Below, one piece after another: positions 10,401 to 20,970 of a stretch of DNA of 64,000 bases. The position numbers and the translations under genes are program-made. Source of the DNA: Sarcocystis neurona (taxonomy: Eukaryota; Apicomplexa; Conoidasida; Eucoccidiorida; Sarcocystidae); assembly GCA_000727475.1 (NCBI GenBank), contig KL647299.1, positions 2,257,943-2,321,942 on the forward strand, in the 5' to 3' direction. How positions within the stretch are numbered: position 1 is the stretch's first letter; the number at the start of each line of letters is the position of its first letter. The notes beneath the pieces are model-generated. The model saw only the letters and a list, made by a program, of their open reading frames with translations. It had not been told where the DNA came from and ran no database searches.

Positions 10401-10515
10401 GCTGTGGGGTTTGCTGCCGCTGTGGGGTTTGCTGTTGCTATGGGGTCTGCTGCAGCTGTCTGAGTCTGCGGCGGCCTCTACTTCGCGCAAGGTTACTGTT
10501 CCTCACCCCCTACGC

Positions 10516-10660
10516 ATGTTCCGCAACTGCCACTGCTGCGGCACGTCGTGCTGCTGTCGCTGCTGGTGTGGCGTCTGCTGCTGCTGCTGCGCTGTCGCTC
10601 GAACGTCCTGCTGCTGCCGGTGCTTGCGCACGTGCCGCTGCTTCCTTCTCCTCCGAGTGT
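10516..10660 (-). CDS. candidate minus-strand exon, Ala-rich
   Basis: The minus frame reads QQERHSEEKEAAARAQAP followed by Ala/Asp/Thr/Arg sequence and ends at a TAG near 10514. It is Glu/Arg-containing and coding-like. It is probably part of the same minus gene as the exon at 10212-10400, but the junction was not resolved. Confidence 0.3.
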
Positions 10661-10954
10661 CGCTCCTGCTGCTAAGCCTCTGGTGCTGCTGCTCCAGTGA
10701 CTCCTGCTGCTGCTGCTTCTCCTACTCTGGCTGCTGGTGTCGCGACCCTCTGACTGCTGCCGCTGCTGCTGCGGGGAAGGCGCTGCTGCTGGGCGCCGCT
10801 GCTCGGGGATAGAGCTGCAAAACCTCCTCTAACACCCACTGTCGCGCCTATGTGCTGCTGCTGCTCCTGCTGTCGTCCACGTTGGATTCCTGCTACGATC
10901 CCCAGCGACTACTCTGGAGAAGCGCTGACGCTGCTACTACGCCGCGCAGCGAAG

Positions 10955-11330
10955 CACATATATATATATATATATATGCCTATACTGCTACAATATCCTC
11001 TGTATCTATTTATATACAGCAGCTGCTACAACCCGCGCCTATCATCTATACACTCTATATGCATATACTCTACATGTGTGTGCATCACTTTATATATACC
11101 TGCTGCTACAACCCGCACCTACCAGCTGTATAGAGTACATCGCTACTGCTGCCACATGTGGTGGTTGTGGCACATGTGTAGCGGCGGCTACCCCACACGT
11201 CTGACGCTAGAGATATATACACATGGAGTGGACAGCAACAATACCCACTTCGTACAGCACTCTTATATATACGTTTGTATACTGCCCTACACTCTCTGAC
11301 GTAATTCTACTAGGCGGGAGTCGACTCTCA
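10955..11330. repeat. AT-rich island with CTGCTACAA units
   Basis: A TATA run at 10957-10977 is followed by three similar stretches in which TATAYAC... and GCTGCTACAACCCGC words recur (near 11020 and 11100). No credible coding frame. Confidence 0.55.
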
Positions 11331-11564
11331 CATAGAAGGATATACAGCCGCTGCTGCGACACTCGTGGTGAGCCGCTGCTGAGCTACGACGCAGCAGCTA
11401 CTACGACAACGTATATCTGCTGCTGTTCCCCTGCATACAACTGCGAAGAGAGTGTCCCGGTGCAGCTTGCTGCTCCTGTGGGGCGTGTTTGAATAGGTTG
11501 CTTCCTTTGCATGCGAAAGCTGCTGCTGCTGCCTGTGACACCCGGCGGCAGCCCTGTAGCTGCG

Positions 11565-12024
11565 TCATCTGCTGGACAGCGGCTGCGGCAGCCTCTGTTG
11601 CGTGGAGCTCCCAGGGCCGCTGCGATGCGCGAGCAGACGCGCGTGCTGCTGCCGCGACGCCTGCAGCTGTTGCTGCTGCTGCTGAAGCCCCGCGGACGCT
11701 CGATTCTGCTGCTGCTGCGCAGCTGCCTCGCGCGTTTCTGCTGCGCAGAGGAACATGGGCGCAGCCGTCTGAACTCTACCGCTGCTGCTGCTGTTGCATG
11801 CGCTGCTTCCTGAGTGCTACGTCTGCTGCTACTGAATGTGCGGGCTTTGCCGCATCCTGCCGCCGCCGTTGCTCCGAGTGCAGCAGCTTCTTTCGCAGCT
11901 GCCGCTGCTGCTGTGGAGGTGCTGCTGTCGTGGGCCAGCGCCAGAGGCGCACAGAAGCTCTGCAAGAAGCAAAACGAGCGCGCGGTGGGAAGACAGACAA
12001 CCCTGCAGGATCCGCATCCACCAC
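11565..12024 (-). CDS. Gln/Arg-rich gene fragment in two frames
   Basis: Two coding-like minus frames abut. 12024-11780 reads SCRASVRLWRWPTTAAPPQQ, then a basic Gln/Arg/Lys helix and a five-Gln run, ending at a GTAGAG that could be a donor. 11756-11565 (another frame) reads AAETREAAAQQQQNRASAG and further Gln/Arg/His sequence to a stop at 11565-11567. The two are probably exons of one minus gene, although the phases do not match at the most obvious junction, so a frameshift is possible. No family recognised. Confidence 0.4.
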
Positions 12025-12485
12025 CTCTTCTTCTCTTTGTAGCAGAGGAATTCGGTGTTGCTCTCCACATACACTTCATCACCACTATATACATGTAGTA
12101 CACATATCTGCTGTTTAACGCAGTACAGAGAGACCCCTGGTCCTACGTGTGTGTGTCTGCATGCATGCGCACGTCGCTGTTCGCAGTTTCAGTCTTGATG
12201 CAGCACAGTACCCATTGCGGTGTACAGACACTGGAGCCGCGCACGCCCTGCGCGCGCCATTACGCGAGATTTCCGCTGTTCACACCAGGAGATCTCTTCC
12301 GCTCTCTTCGGTCGGTAGCGAGGCAGCCACGAGGCAAACAACTTGGGCGGCTGCCCCTCTGGCTCTGGTGTGCATGCACACACACCCACTGCTACTCTGT
12401 ATGAAGCTTAGAATATACCCATGGATGGGGGTCTACATGGACGTTTCTCTATCCCCCCTACAATACATATAAATATATGTCTGCA

Positions 12486-12612
12486 GCGTGGAGAGCCGTA
12501 CAACAGCGCCTGCAGTCCCAGCGTTCGTGTGGAGGCGTCCTGCTGTCGTTCCTGCAGGTCTTCGAAGTTCACGGAGAAGCAGCATCTCCGCAGTGGCCTC
12601 TCGAGAACTGCT
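12486..12612 (+). CDS. exon of a plus-strand gene at 12.5-13.8 kb
   Basis: Bounded by an acceptor-like TATGTCTGCAG and a consensus donor CTG|GTGAGT at 12613. The middle frame reads RAVQQRLQSQRSCGGVLLSF followed by LQVFEVHGE, an ordinary mix of helix-forming and hydrophobic residues. Entry is phase 1 and exit phase 2. Preceding DNA is short intergenic sequence without a gene. Confidence 0.45.
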
Positions 12613-12746
12613 GGTGAGTCTCTGCACTGCAGCAGCAGCAGCAGCACGCGTGGTTGCGTCGAGTTGCTTCTGGTGTACGTACACTCGAAAGCGGTGGAGG
12701 GATTTCTCTCTCTCTGAGACTCGTTAGGGAAGTCTGCGCCACACAG

Positions 12747-13006
12747 GAGGACTACAGAGAAGAGAGAGGAGGGGAGAAAAGTCTATTCACGAGCAGCAAC
12801 AGCGGCTGCTGTTCCTTCGTGTTGAGCGGGATGACAAACTTCCGGCACAGCAAGAAGCGCTGCATGCGTGCGGATGCGTATGTCCAGAGGGGCTGCGACG
12901 GGACCGTATCTCTTGCTGCTGCCTAGTGCTCCCATGCGTGGCCGCAGAGGAGCGCAGCACTGCTGCTATTCATGCGCGTCACAGCGAGATGTCGCCCCTT
13001 CTATGA
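12747..13006 (+). CDS. second coding segment of the 12.5-13.8 kb plus gene
   Basis: A frame open from about 12743 to TGA 13004-13006 reads RLLFLRVERDDKLPAQQEAL, then a Cys-rich part (CGCVCPEGLRRDRIS followed by three Cys). The amino-acid use is normal and not repeat-driven, so coding is likely. The exact 5' border was not resolved, because acceptors compatible with the donor at 12612 are weak. Confidence 0.45.
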
Positions 13007-13170
13007 CTCCGCAAGAGCCGCACGCGCTGCTGGGGAGCTCTCCCCCACTTTTACACGCGTGCCCGAGGAAGAGTCCGGCCACGCTTTTCTACACATACAT
13101 ACGTAGACATGTGTTGTGGCGCAGTAGAGAGGACTGCATGTTGATATATATGTATACACACACGTGTAAA

Positions 13171-13757
13171 GAGGCGCACTTACACGGGCACGTGCGGGCG
13201 CTTGTGGAGAGGACGGAGAACGTACTGGGCCACCAGGCTGCTCTGCCTCTGTATTTGGGACCTCGGCGGAAGACGTGGACCAGTACGTGGAGGTTGAGTA
13301 CAGGAGCGGAGTGGCTTGCAAACTTCCCGAGGAAAACAGGCGCCTGCAGTGTATGCAAAGGCGCGCGGACGGGATCGGCTGCTGCGTTGCGTCAGCAGAA
13401 AAACGCGTGGCGCAGGCGGCACCGGCAGCACTTCTCGCGTGTGCGGCCGGCGCGTGTGTGGGAGCGCGAGAGGTCAAGAACTGCCGGAAAATTTGGGAAA
13501 AACGGAGATTCAGGCTGAAGAAACCGACCAGCAGCAGCTCGGGCCGTGCGCCGCTAGAAAGGAGGATAATGCGGTGTGTGTGTCTGTCTTGCCGCACAGC
13601 TGTTGTGCTGCTGCTGCGGCGCGCCGTGTCCTACAGGGGCACCACGCCACCCGCCTCTTGGCTGCTGGAGCAGCAGCAGCAGCAGGACAGAACGGAGGAA
13701 GGAAGGTCCACGCAAAACAGAGAGAAGGCCGCATTTGAACGTTGTACGGCAAATTAA
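13171..13757 (+). CDS. Cys-containing coding segment of the 12.5-13.8 kb plus gene
   Basis: The frame opens after a TAA at 13168 and reads through GTSAEDVDQYVEVEYRSGVA, a region with spaced cysteines (CKLPEENRRLQC, GIGCC, LLACAAGAC, KNC) and a basic end (RKIWEKRRFRLKK). A CG|GTGTGT donor near 13571 may end the exon. If not spliced, the frame runs through a five-Gln tract to TAA 13755-13757. The cysteine spacing hints at a small disulfide or metal-binding fold, but the spacing does not match a twin CX9C motif. Confidence 0.45.
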
Positions 13758-13759
13758 AG

Positions 13760-14110
13760 CTGCAGCAAGCTGGTTCATAATTGCACCCAATGTACAGCTG
13801 CAGCGGTGGTGGTGGTGCTGCTGCTGCTGCCCCATTGCTGCTGCTCTTGCTGCTGCAACAGCTGATACTGCTCGCTACCCTGCTGCACGCGCCGGTGGAG
13901 GGGGGCACACCACACGACAGCAGCACCAGCAGCCACCGCCACACCAGCAGCAAACGGCCACCAGAGCAGGAGAGTTGCAGTGTGCACACAGCAGTTGGAG
14001 AAGTTGTCGCAGCAGCAGACTGCTTCAACAGCAGCAACAGGAGCCGGTATTGAACTCGTTGTCACTTGCTGCTCTAAAATGCCGTCTTTTCATGTGGTGC
14101 TCTCCCGACT
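13760..14110. other. mixed CAG/CTG block, coding uncertain
   Basis: Open frames exist on both strands. A plus segment at about 13910-14050 (TTRQQHQQPPPHQQQTATRA) is coding-like, and CTG at 13805-13860 suggests minus. I could not decide between exon and spacer. Confidence 0.3.
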
Positions 14111-14114
14111 TCTT

Positions 14115-14349
14115 TTAGTACCGGCTTCTCCGTGAAGTTGCGGGTGAGGGGCTCACCGTCGTCCTGGAGAGGGTCATTAGGAAGCTTTTTCCTTCCTGTT
14201 GTGCTGCGGCTGTTGCCCTCCTTGTTATCCTCGTTCCTGCTGCTGCTTCTTCGTTCTTTCTCGCTTGCTGCTTAAGTAGAAGTTGTTGCTCCTGGTGGTC
14301 GCCTGCTGCTGCTAAGACGGATGCCCCACCCCTTGTGCTGCTGCTGATG
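14115..14349 (-). CDS. terminal exon of a two-exon unknown gene
   Basis: Minus strand. Acceptor CCACCTGCAG|C at 14350/14349; the first base completes the codon split by the donor at 14413. The frame reads Ser/Arg/Gly, then a Gln/Lys helix (HQEQQLLLKQQARKNEEAAA), then a basic Thr/Ser/Pro tail (SPSPATSRRSRY) ending at TAA 14117-14115. Length and phase fit exon 14414-14841 exactly, giving a protein of 220 residues with a 64-base intron. Confidence 0.55.
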
Positions 14350-14413
14350 CTGCAGGTGGACCTACATTCTGCTGCAACTGCCGCTACTGCTGGTACGCAA
14401 CCGCTGTCACTAC

Positions 14414-14841
14414 TGCGGCTGTTGCTGCTGTGAGAATGACTCTCTACATTGCTGGCACACCTTGCGCAACTCTTTCACTGCCGTCCCTGCTGCCATAGCT
14501 GCTGCTGCTGCCGCTCCAGTGCTCCTGAGCTGCGGATGCAGTCTCAGCCAGGTGGGCCACGTGAAAGAATTGTGTCGTCGCTGCTGCTCCGGCCCCTGCT
14601 GTTCAGTCTGCTGCACCGCCCAGACGTCAGGAGAGAATAAGAACGTCGGGGAGAAAATGGCACCGTCGATAGCCTCAGAAATACGGGAAGACAGCGCAGC
14701 TTCTCGTTGCTGCCGTCGCTGCTGCCGTTTTCTGTCCGCGGTAGCGACCAGTAGCAACGCTGCGTGTCCTCCTTGAAAACAGCTTCTGTCTTGTGTGAGC
14801 GCTGGCATGCTTCCGCACTGCACAGAAGGGGAGAAAGACAT
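14414..14841 (-). CDS. first recognised exon of a two-exon unknown gene
   Basis: Starts at ATG 14841-14839 and reads MSFSPSVQCGSMPALTQDRS, a basic Gln/Arg segment, then ordinary sequence with DGAIFSPTFLFSPDVWAV. A C-x2-C pair (VCQQC) lies near the end. The donor GTAGTG at 14413 leaves phase 2, matched by the next exon. CTG on the plus strand agrees with a minus gene. An in-frame upstream exon joined through a CTAG acceptor just before the ATG is also possible, in which case the ATG is internal. No family is recognised. Confidence 0.55.
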
Positions 14842-14957
14842 TATGTGGAGCGCACAAGCTTCAACTAGGAGAGCTTTCTAGAGGACTGGGAAGCATCCGT
14901 GGCCCACGCCCGCTTCTGCGCCTGACCGATGTCTTTCCTAATACGTTCTACCGTTAA

Positions 14958-15126
14958 ATATGAGTGTGCTCGTGTTAGTGCTGTCGCCATGGTAGCTCGG
15001 CGTGTGCCACTGTTGCTGCCGCTCCGCTTTGTCGGAAGACTGCCTTTGCGTCTGCTGCTGCTGCTGCTGGTCCGGCGGCGCTGCGTTAGCCGTCAGCGGA
15101 TCCGTCCCCGCATCTGTAAGATGACT
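14958..15126 (-). CDS. possible upstream exon of the 14.1-14.8 kb gene
   Basis: Minus frame between an acceptor-like CATCTTACAG and an AACG|GTAGAA donor. It encodes NAAPPD, a six-Gln run, then TQRQSSDKAERQQQ and a Thr/Ser part. Its exit phase would join in frame to a TAG|TTGAAG acceptor that precedes the ATG at 14841. Plausible but unproven. Confidence 0.3.
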
Positions 15127-15204
15127 CCACGGAGAGGTTCTGTCGTAGCAGAGGGAGAAGGACCACACAGGTGGCTTTACGTGTAGCGCTGCGCGTGTGT
15201 GCAA

Positions 15205-17645
15205 TACGAAAGAAAGCGTTTGAGAAATGACGTCAAGCGCTGCAGAAACTCATCTTTACTGCGCCCTGAATCTTTTGAGAAAACACTTCTTGGCGGACTA
15301 CGTACAGTCAACCAAGCAGTGGCCAACCGACGTGATCTCAGTGAAGGATGATACCCGCCCTAGTCAGCACGAGACGCACAGTCCAGGCTTCCTGACTCAT
15401 CCTCAGTACGTCCCGCTGCCAATTTTTAATTGGCAAGTGCGACCACAAGAGGGATAAGATCCATAGAAACGCCACCGTTATTTTAGTGTGCGAATCAAGA
15501 CGGTAAGTCCTTCGTACCGCTGTGCCTCCCTTGCACGGCGCTGAACTCACCCACAAGTAGACCTCTACACGCAGCTCCCAGGAGCGGCATGTTCTCCTTA
15601 TTGTTTTCCCCATTTAGGAAATGTGAGGAAGGCGCGCACAGGTTGTCGACACAGGCGTCAGCTTTTTACGGGAGCTTTCGTAAAAAGGGCACGCTTTTGC
15701 TCCTCGCCGAGCGGGGGATAGTAGCCCTCGGTGGTGAGGAACAATCTTTGCGACCATGACGGAAGACCAGATTTTGTAGCGCACAGGAGAACAACACATC
15801 AAGGCGTTGGACCCTTCGCGTCTGTTGAGCTCAACGTGATCTGCTACAAGCACGTGTACCCGAATGCAGAAGGCACCCGAGAAGTTACACACTGCGGTAA
15901 AGTTCCTCCTTCTTCCACACTGCAGGGTGTCAGTATTGTGCTGTTGTGCCCTATTGATACAGCACTACGACGTCTGTTGAAGAACGGCTCCTGACGCACT
16001 GCCGTGCGTGTAAAGTTTCCCCTTCTTCCAGAGTTCGAGTGTCGTACGGGTATGCACTAATGATGCAGCACTGCGACCTCCGTTGAAAGCGGCCACTTAC
16101 TTCAGAGAAAGGAGCGTACCAAATAAAGAGGACAAACATATCGGAACACTGGCCATCACTGAGGCAGCTCACGTGAGCATTCCTTGACATGCAGGCCGCC
16201 AGTCCGAGCGCGGATGGGTCTGCTTTTTCTGTGTGCAGCTTCGTGTTGGTTCCCTGCGCTACTGGCACAGCACCGATGTATCCGATGATGTACGAAGAAC
16301 TGCAAAAAAAGAACTACAATTCTCCGACCAGCGGCGTAGAACAAATGCAGGATGGGCTGTCTGCAGCATACAGTTGACAGCGCTGACCGAGGTCAGAAAA
16401 AAGCGTAACGAGTGTAGGACCGCGGCGATATTTTCGCTTCTTCTCAAGGTCGTAGAGTTGATGTGTTCCGTTTCGAAATACCTGAAGGGCACTCCGCGCA
16501 TGTTGGCTTAATCGGCACACTTTCGAAGATGATGTGGAGCTGCAGTATGTGAGGGGTGTACGAGGTTTACAGTGTTTGACTTGGCGGACATCTGGCGTGT
16601 GCGAGAGCGAGAGTTTCGTGATCGGATGATTCGTGCACTGGGTCTGCGAAAGTCAGGATGACTTCACGGGCATCAGCCACACACACGGGCAGCGGGTGCT
16701 ACTGATTCCCCGTACGCAAAAAGCTGTTTGCGCTCGCGGAAATTCGAGGCCGAGTGAGTCTAGGTTTCACCCATTCACTCTGCTGAGGGCCACGCACTCG
16801 TGCTGAGTTAAGATTCCTGCTCCCTGCCAACTCAGAAACCAACGGAACGACCGTGCTGGCCTTCAAAGTGCAGGGCATCTGAGCCCAGCAAGGTGTAGAA
16901 AACGACCGGACACTCTCAAGCACAGCACACACAAGGACAGCCACAAAGAGCGGCTTCGTCAGAAAGAGAGGCCGCTGGAACAGAACTGAAAAGCGTGACA
17001 GCTGTGGAAGGTGCTGTGGATACAAAATTTAACCTGTGAGTCTCACAGAGTTTCGAAGAAGCGAGTACTGTACACTTGCGTTCTTTCACCGAAGCCATTC
17101 AAACCGTGCTGCACGTGTGCACTCGCACGCGTAAGGCAGTTTGCAATGGTCTGTGAGTATCGAAAGAGACAGAGTTTTTCACCTCCCGCACGCACACTTG
17201 ATTTTTCTTCCAACGAGCATCTGAACCTACGTGAGAGACAAGTGCCGGCAACCAGATGACGGTCTCACACTTCCTCGTGTTTTTCGCGCAACTGCGCGCA
17301 CCCCTGTTAACCCTTCTTCTCTTCTATATCCTTGGCTGTATACTAACAGAGAACTGCATAAGCACTGAGTGTAATTCTGTAGGCTGTCTACGTTACAGCT
17401 GCAGAATAAGTATCCGCAGCTGCTGCTATGCGACGACAGATGACCACCCTGTTTCCTCGTGTCGTATCTCACAGCAAGAAGCAGGACGGTGCAGACCTAC
17501 ATGCACGGGGCACATACAGTATTACCGACGACTTGAATCTCCAAATCCTGGAGGGGCTATCTACCATCACGAACGAATGTACAAACAGCCAGCTTCGTAT
17601 GTACATGCGTATTTATCCACGCAGAGTTTAGACGCGCGGATGCCT
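15205..17645. other. plain, feature-poor segment without triplet repeats
   Basis: About 2.4 kb with no CAG tracts and almost no TATA microsatellites, and base composition much nearer to balanced than on either side. All open frames are short and none has convincing composition. It contains one approximate tandem duplication (15897-16120). It resembles the feature-poor segments described for Eimeria chromosomes. No gene can be supported. Confidence 0.6.
15897..16120 (+). repeat. diverged tandem duplication, about 113 bp period
   Basis: GTAAAGTTYCCYCTTCTTCC begins at 15897 and again at 16010. TGATRCAGCACTRCGACSTC then follows at matching offset in both copies (about 15955 and 16065). The remainder is similar with substitutions and small indels. 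Confidence 0.6.
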
Positions 17646-17651
17646 GACGAG

Positions 17652-18310
17652 AGCAGACGCTTTTCTTTTGCGATGCGTCATACGGCAGCAGCACGGGGTG
17701 TGCCGGTGCGGTCAAAGACGAGGAGCAGCATAGCAGCAACGCAGCACAGAGGTGGCATTACGCGTGCAGCAGGAAACACTTGCAGTTGACTACAGCAAGT
17801 GAGAACAGCAGCAGCGTGAAGGGTGACACTTGGGAGGATGAAGAAGCAGCAGCAGCAGACGGAAGAGACGCGGCAACAAAAGACTATCGGCGCCCGTTCA
17901 GCAGCAGCAGGCATCCACGCGGAGCCTCAGCAACAAATGCGGGACAGGCACGTGACAACCGCTCCGGTAGAAAAGAAAAGCAGCCGGAGGCAGCCAGTAA
18001 CACCGAAGGCTACTGCGCTGAAGCGGCCTTGCTTCTTCGTTTACGAGTGACAGGCACACAGGCCGATCTACACGCCTCAATTCCCAACAGCAGCGGGTGT
18101 GAGCAGCAGCAGCAGCATCATCGAGGGCAGCAGGTGACGCCGCTCGGGAAGAGATGCAGAACCTGCGGCAGAAGCAGGGCCGACGGTACCGCAAGTGCCA
18201 ACAACGGCACCGCAGGGTGGCACCAGATGTACTGCAGCAGGGACCAAAGTAACACAGGAGCGCCCTGCATACAGCTACAGCAGACACTGCACCACCTGGC
18301 TCGACAGTAA
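17652..18310 (+). CDS. Ala/Ser/Gln-rich exon of unknown gene
   Basis: The plus frame opens just after a TGA at 17645 and stays open to TAA 18308-18310, about 215 codons. Composition is convincing: GAVKDEEQHSSNAAQRWHYA, then an acidic patch (GDTWEDEEAAAADGRD), a basic Arg/Lys/Asn part, and a C-x2-C pair (KRCRTC) followed by NGTAGWHQMYCSRDQS. No ATG lies at the start, so an upstream exon is expected. CAG is on the plus strand. A CA|GTAACG at the end could be a donor instead of a stop. Confidence 0.5.
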
Positions 18311-18419
18311 CGACACTTGGCCGCAACTGCAGTGAGAGGGGAGAGAAGAAGCCAGCCAGCCATTGTATCCCCGCAACGCCTGCGACAAAGTAGCTGACGA
18401 GCGACCCAACAGCAGTTGC

Positions 18420-18935
18420 TGTGCCACCAGTGCAAAAGATGAAGCTCGACTGCAGCGGCAGCAGCAGCAGCACTCGCAGGAGAGCATCTCTGGCAGGACA
18501 GCATCTTTGGCAGCACATGCATAGCACCAGCAGTACGAGAAGCAGTTGTAGCAGCAACTCCAGCAACAGGTGTGGGAGCACCAGCTCCAGCAGCAGGGGG
18601 TGAGTGAGGTGCAGCGTTAGTATGTTTTATCACCGCCAGGAGCAGCAGCTTCAGCAGCAGCTGCTGCTGAGCAGCCGTTGTAGCGGCACCTCTGTACCCG
18701 TAAGCTGTACGTGCAGCAGCAGCAACAGCACCAGCAGCAACAGCAGCAGCAGCAGCTGCAACAGCTGCAACAGCAGCAGCAGCGACAGCAGCAGCAACAG
18801 CGACAGCAGCAGCCGCAGCCGCCCAGCACAGTAATACTGTGCAGCGCCTGCAGCACTGCAGCAGTAGACGTGTCTCTAAGAACGGCTTCTTTTTCACACG
18901 CGCCGCTGCTACTACTGGGGTTGCTTTTGCTGTAG
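18420..18935 (+). CDS. poly-Gln/poly-Ser block, possible continuation of the 17.7 kb gene
   Basis: Dense AGC/CAG on the plus strand. One frame (18711-18935) encodes an almost uninterrupted Gln tract, then ordinary sequence (VILCSACSTAAVDVSLRTAS) and a hydrophobic end (HAPLLLLGLLLL) before TAG 18933-18935. Such a tail could be a membrane or GPI-type anchor signal. Another frame encodes poly-Ser/Asn and ends at 18834. Triplet tracts lack stops in every frame, so the frame choice is uncertain. Confidence 0.35.
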
Positions 18936-19295
18936 CTCCAGCAGTAGTTCTGTGTGGGCTTGGCACTTGATGGAGAGGCGTCTGTGAGGTGCTGTTGTTT
19001 CCGTTGCGCGCGGCACTCCGGACGGCCTCGCCGCTGCGCTTTTTTTGGCTCGTCGCCGCCGCCGAGGCAGCTGAAAACGCCGCTCGCTGGCAGTCGTCGT
19101 CTGTCTACAATTTTCTGCATACATCGTTCCGCAACTAGCGATACTCCCCTGCGGTCCTCCCACCTCTCCACCGCTTCTTTCTTCACTGAATATACTATTT
19201 GTACACCCTGTCGTGGTTGATGTTAGTTTACAACTTTACCTACGCCCTCTACTACTACCATTTGTCGTCGCTTCCCACTTTTGACACACATACAC

Positions 19296-19580
19296 ATGTT
19301 GCTGGCCGCATATACGCCAAGCCACTCCCACCGCACGCCTGCCCAGGAAATCAACGCGACCAGACTTGCGCGCCAGATGCCGTGGATGCACCGTGACGCC
19401 CAGTCGAAAGAACTTTCAAATTGTCAGACAAACGCGTCTTCCTGCAACAAATCCGGCAACAATACTCCAGGAACTCTGGCAATGTCGCGTGTCATACCGT
19501 CCGCAGTTTTTCCCTCTCCACCGTCATTTGCACAGTCCGTTCCAGTTGCTGAAGCCAACACCCAGTTGCGGTCTTTCTAG
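19296..19580 (+). CDS. small ORF of about 94 residues, unknown
   Basis: ATG at 19296 opens a frame of ordinary composition (MLLAAYTPSHSHRTPAQ; PWMHRDAQSKELSNCQTNAS; a Pro/Ser/Val tail) to a TAG at 19578-19580. The first residues are mildly hydrophobic. It lies in a plain stretch between repeat blocks. No family recognised, and it may be a chance ORF. Confidence 0.3.
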   Translation: MLLAAYTPSHSHRTPAQEINATRLARQMPWMHRDAQSKELSNCQTNASSCNKSGNNTPGTLAMSRVIPSAVFPSPPSFAQSVPVAEANTQLRSF

Positions 19581-20285
19581 GGAAGCATACCGAGAAAATA
19601 AGAGAGAAGAGAAGAGGCTGCAAATCTCTTCCTGTCTCTTTCTCGACTTTCCTGCGTTTGTGGTCGTCTTTTTGGAGCAAATCCGCAGCTGGTGTCCCAC
19701 CGATTCTCTCCGTTTTCACCATGTCTAGTTTCACCCCCTACAGCCTTCACACGCAGGAAAACCGCTATGTTCGTCTACCCAGAGAATTCGCCGAACCTCC
19801 GTGTCTAGTTTCACTCGTACGCCAAACACATAGGCCGATATACGTATAGATACATAGGAGACATGCACGAACTACTAACTCCAGCCAATGTGCGCAAGTG
19901 GAAAGTACACATTTTCGTCTGCCCAGGAGCCCCTCACTTCTCCTTGCGTCCACTTTTTTGTGTGTCCTCGCTTCGCAAGTGAGCTCTGTGTGCCCCTTTC
20001 ATATTCGTTTTCTGCTTCGGTTGGCCGTCATTTTTCACCGTACCCCTTCTCCTCCCTTTCTATTCCTCCCTCTCTGCTTTTTTAGCGGCCTTTTGCCCGT
20101 CGAAATAACTCAGCGTATGGATATCTGTGTCGCTTCGTCCAGACGGTCCCATATCACTCTCAAAAAGCTCCAGGTTTCCAGCTCCCTACCCATTGTTAAG
20201 CACATTCATATTTGTAGCTGTATCGATCTACCGGTCCAGAAGCAAATATTCATCTATTTGTGTGTGCGTGCCTCTTCCTCTTCAC
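19581..20285. other. plain intergenic stretch upstream of the 20.3 kb gene start
   Basis: Mostly pyrimidine-rich on the plus strand with no convincing exon. It precedes the ATG at 20289 and should hold that gene's promoter and 5' leader. No motif stands out. Confidence 0.4.
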
Positions 20286-20288
20286 GAA

Positions 20289-20413
20289 ATGACCACTAGT
20301 TCTACGCCTGCCAGCCAGCACAAGACGCCCGTTGACACTCTCAGCAGCGGGGGCGTGTGCAGGGCCCAGCTGCTGTTGAAGCGCCGCCCACAGAAGCACA
20401 GCAGGAAAAACGA
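20289..20413 (+). CDS. candidate first exon of the 20.3-26.1 kb gene
   Basis: ATG 20289-20291 begins a short frame (MTTSSTPASQHKTPVDTLSS) that becomes basic (LLLKRRPQKHSRKN) and ends at a perfect GTGAGT donor at 20414. It lies at the boundary between plain DNA and the CAG-rich block of the large frame that follows on the same strand. Exit phase 2 matches an acceptor (TTTAGCTGCAG) at 20774 that leads into a Gln-rich frame. An overlapping frame at 20339-20689 is also coding-like, so the model is tentative. Confidence 0.45.
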
Positions 20414-20970
20414 GTGAGTAGGATACCGAGTCACCTGCAGCAGCAGCAGCAGCAGGAGCGAAGTCGGCCGAACAGCACGGGCGTACGTGGACCGCAGCAC
20501 CAGCCGGGTGAGCAGAGCCGCACCAGCGATAACAGCAGAACCCGAGGAGGCGTACGAGCAGCAGCAGAAGCGGAGAGTCCAGAAGAGCGGCACAGGCGGA
20601 CGTGGACGGAGGAGAAACAGCAGCACGTTGCAGGGGCCGAAGCAGCAACAGCCGCAGCAATAGAGCAGGTGGACGGGCAGCAGCAGTAGCAGCAGGGCGT
20701 GTGACGGTGCTACTCGAGAGGCGTAACAGGCAAACACTCAGCAGGGACAGCGGCACGGTGGCATTTAGCTGCAGCCTCCCTGGCAGTCGCTGCAGCAGGA
20801 GCAGCAGCCGGAGAGGACCACAGGAGCTGCAGCAGAACCAGCAGCAGCAAATCCAGCAGCAGCAGATCCAAGAGCAGCAGGGCAGCAAGAGCCGCAGAGT
20901 CGCAGCGACTGGGGAGATGCTACAGCAGCAGAAGGTGTCGGCATCGGGGCCGTAATATGTGGAAGAGTAG

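Noticed and set aside
10955..11330. Small Tyr/Ile-rich ORFs in TATA islands (here and in every AT-rich island)
   Set aside because: Their composition follows directly from the ACATATAT repeat and is equally open on both strands.
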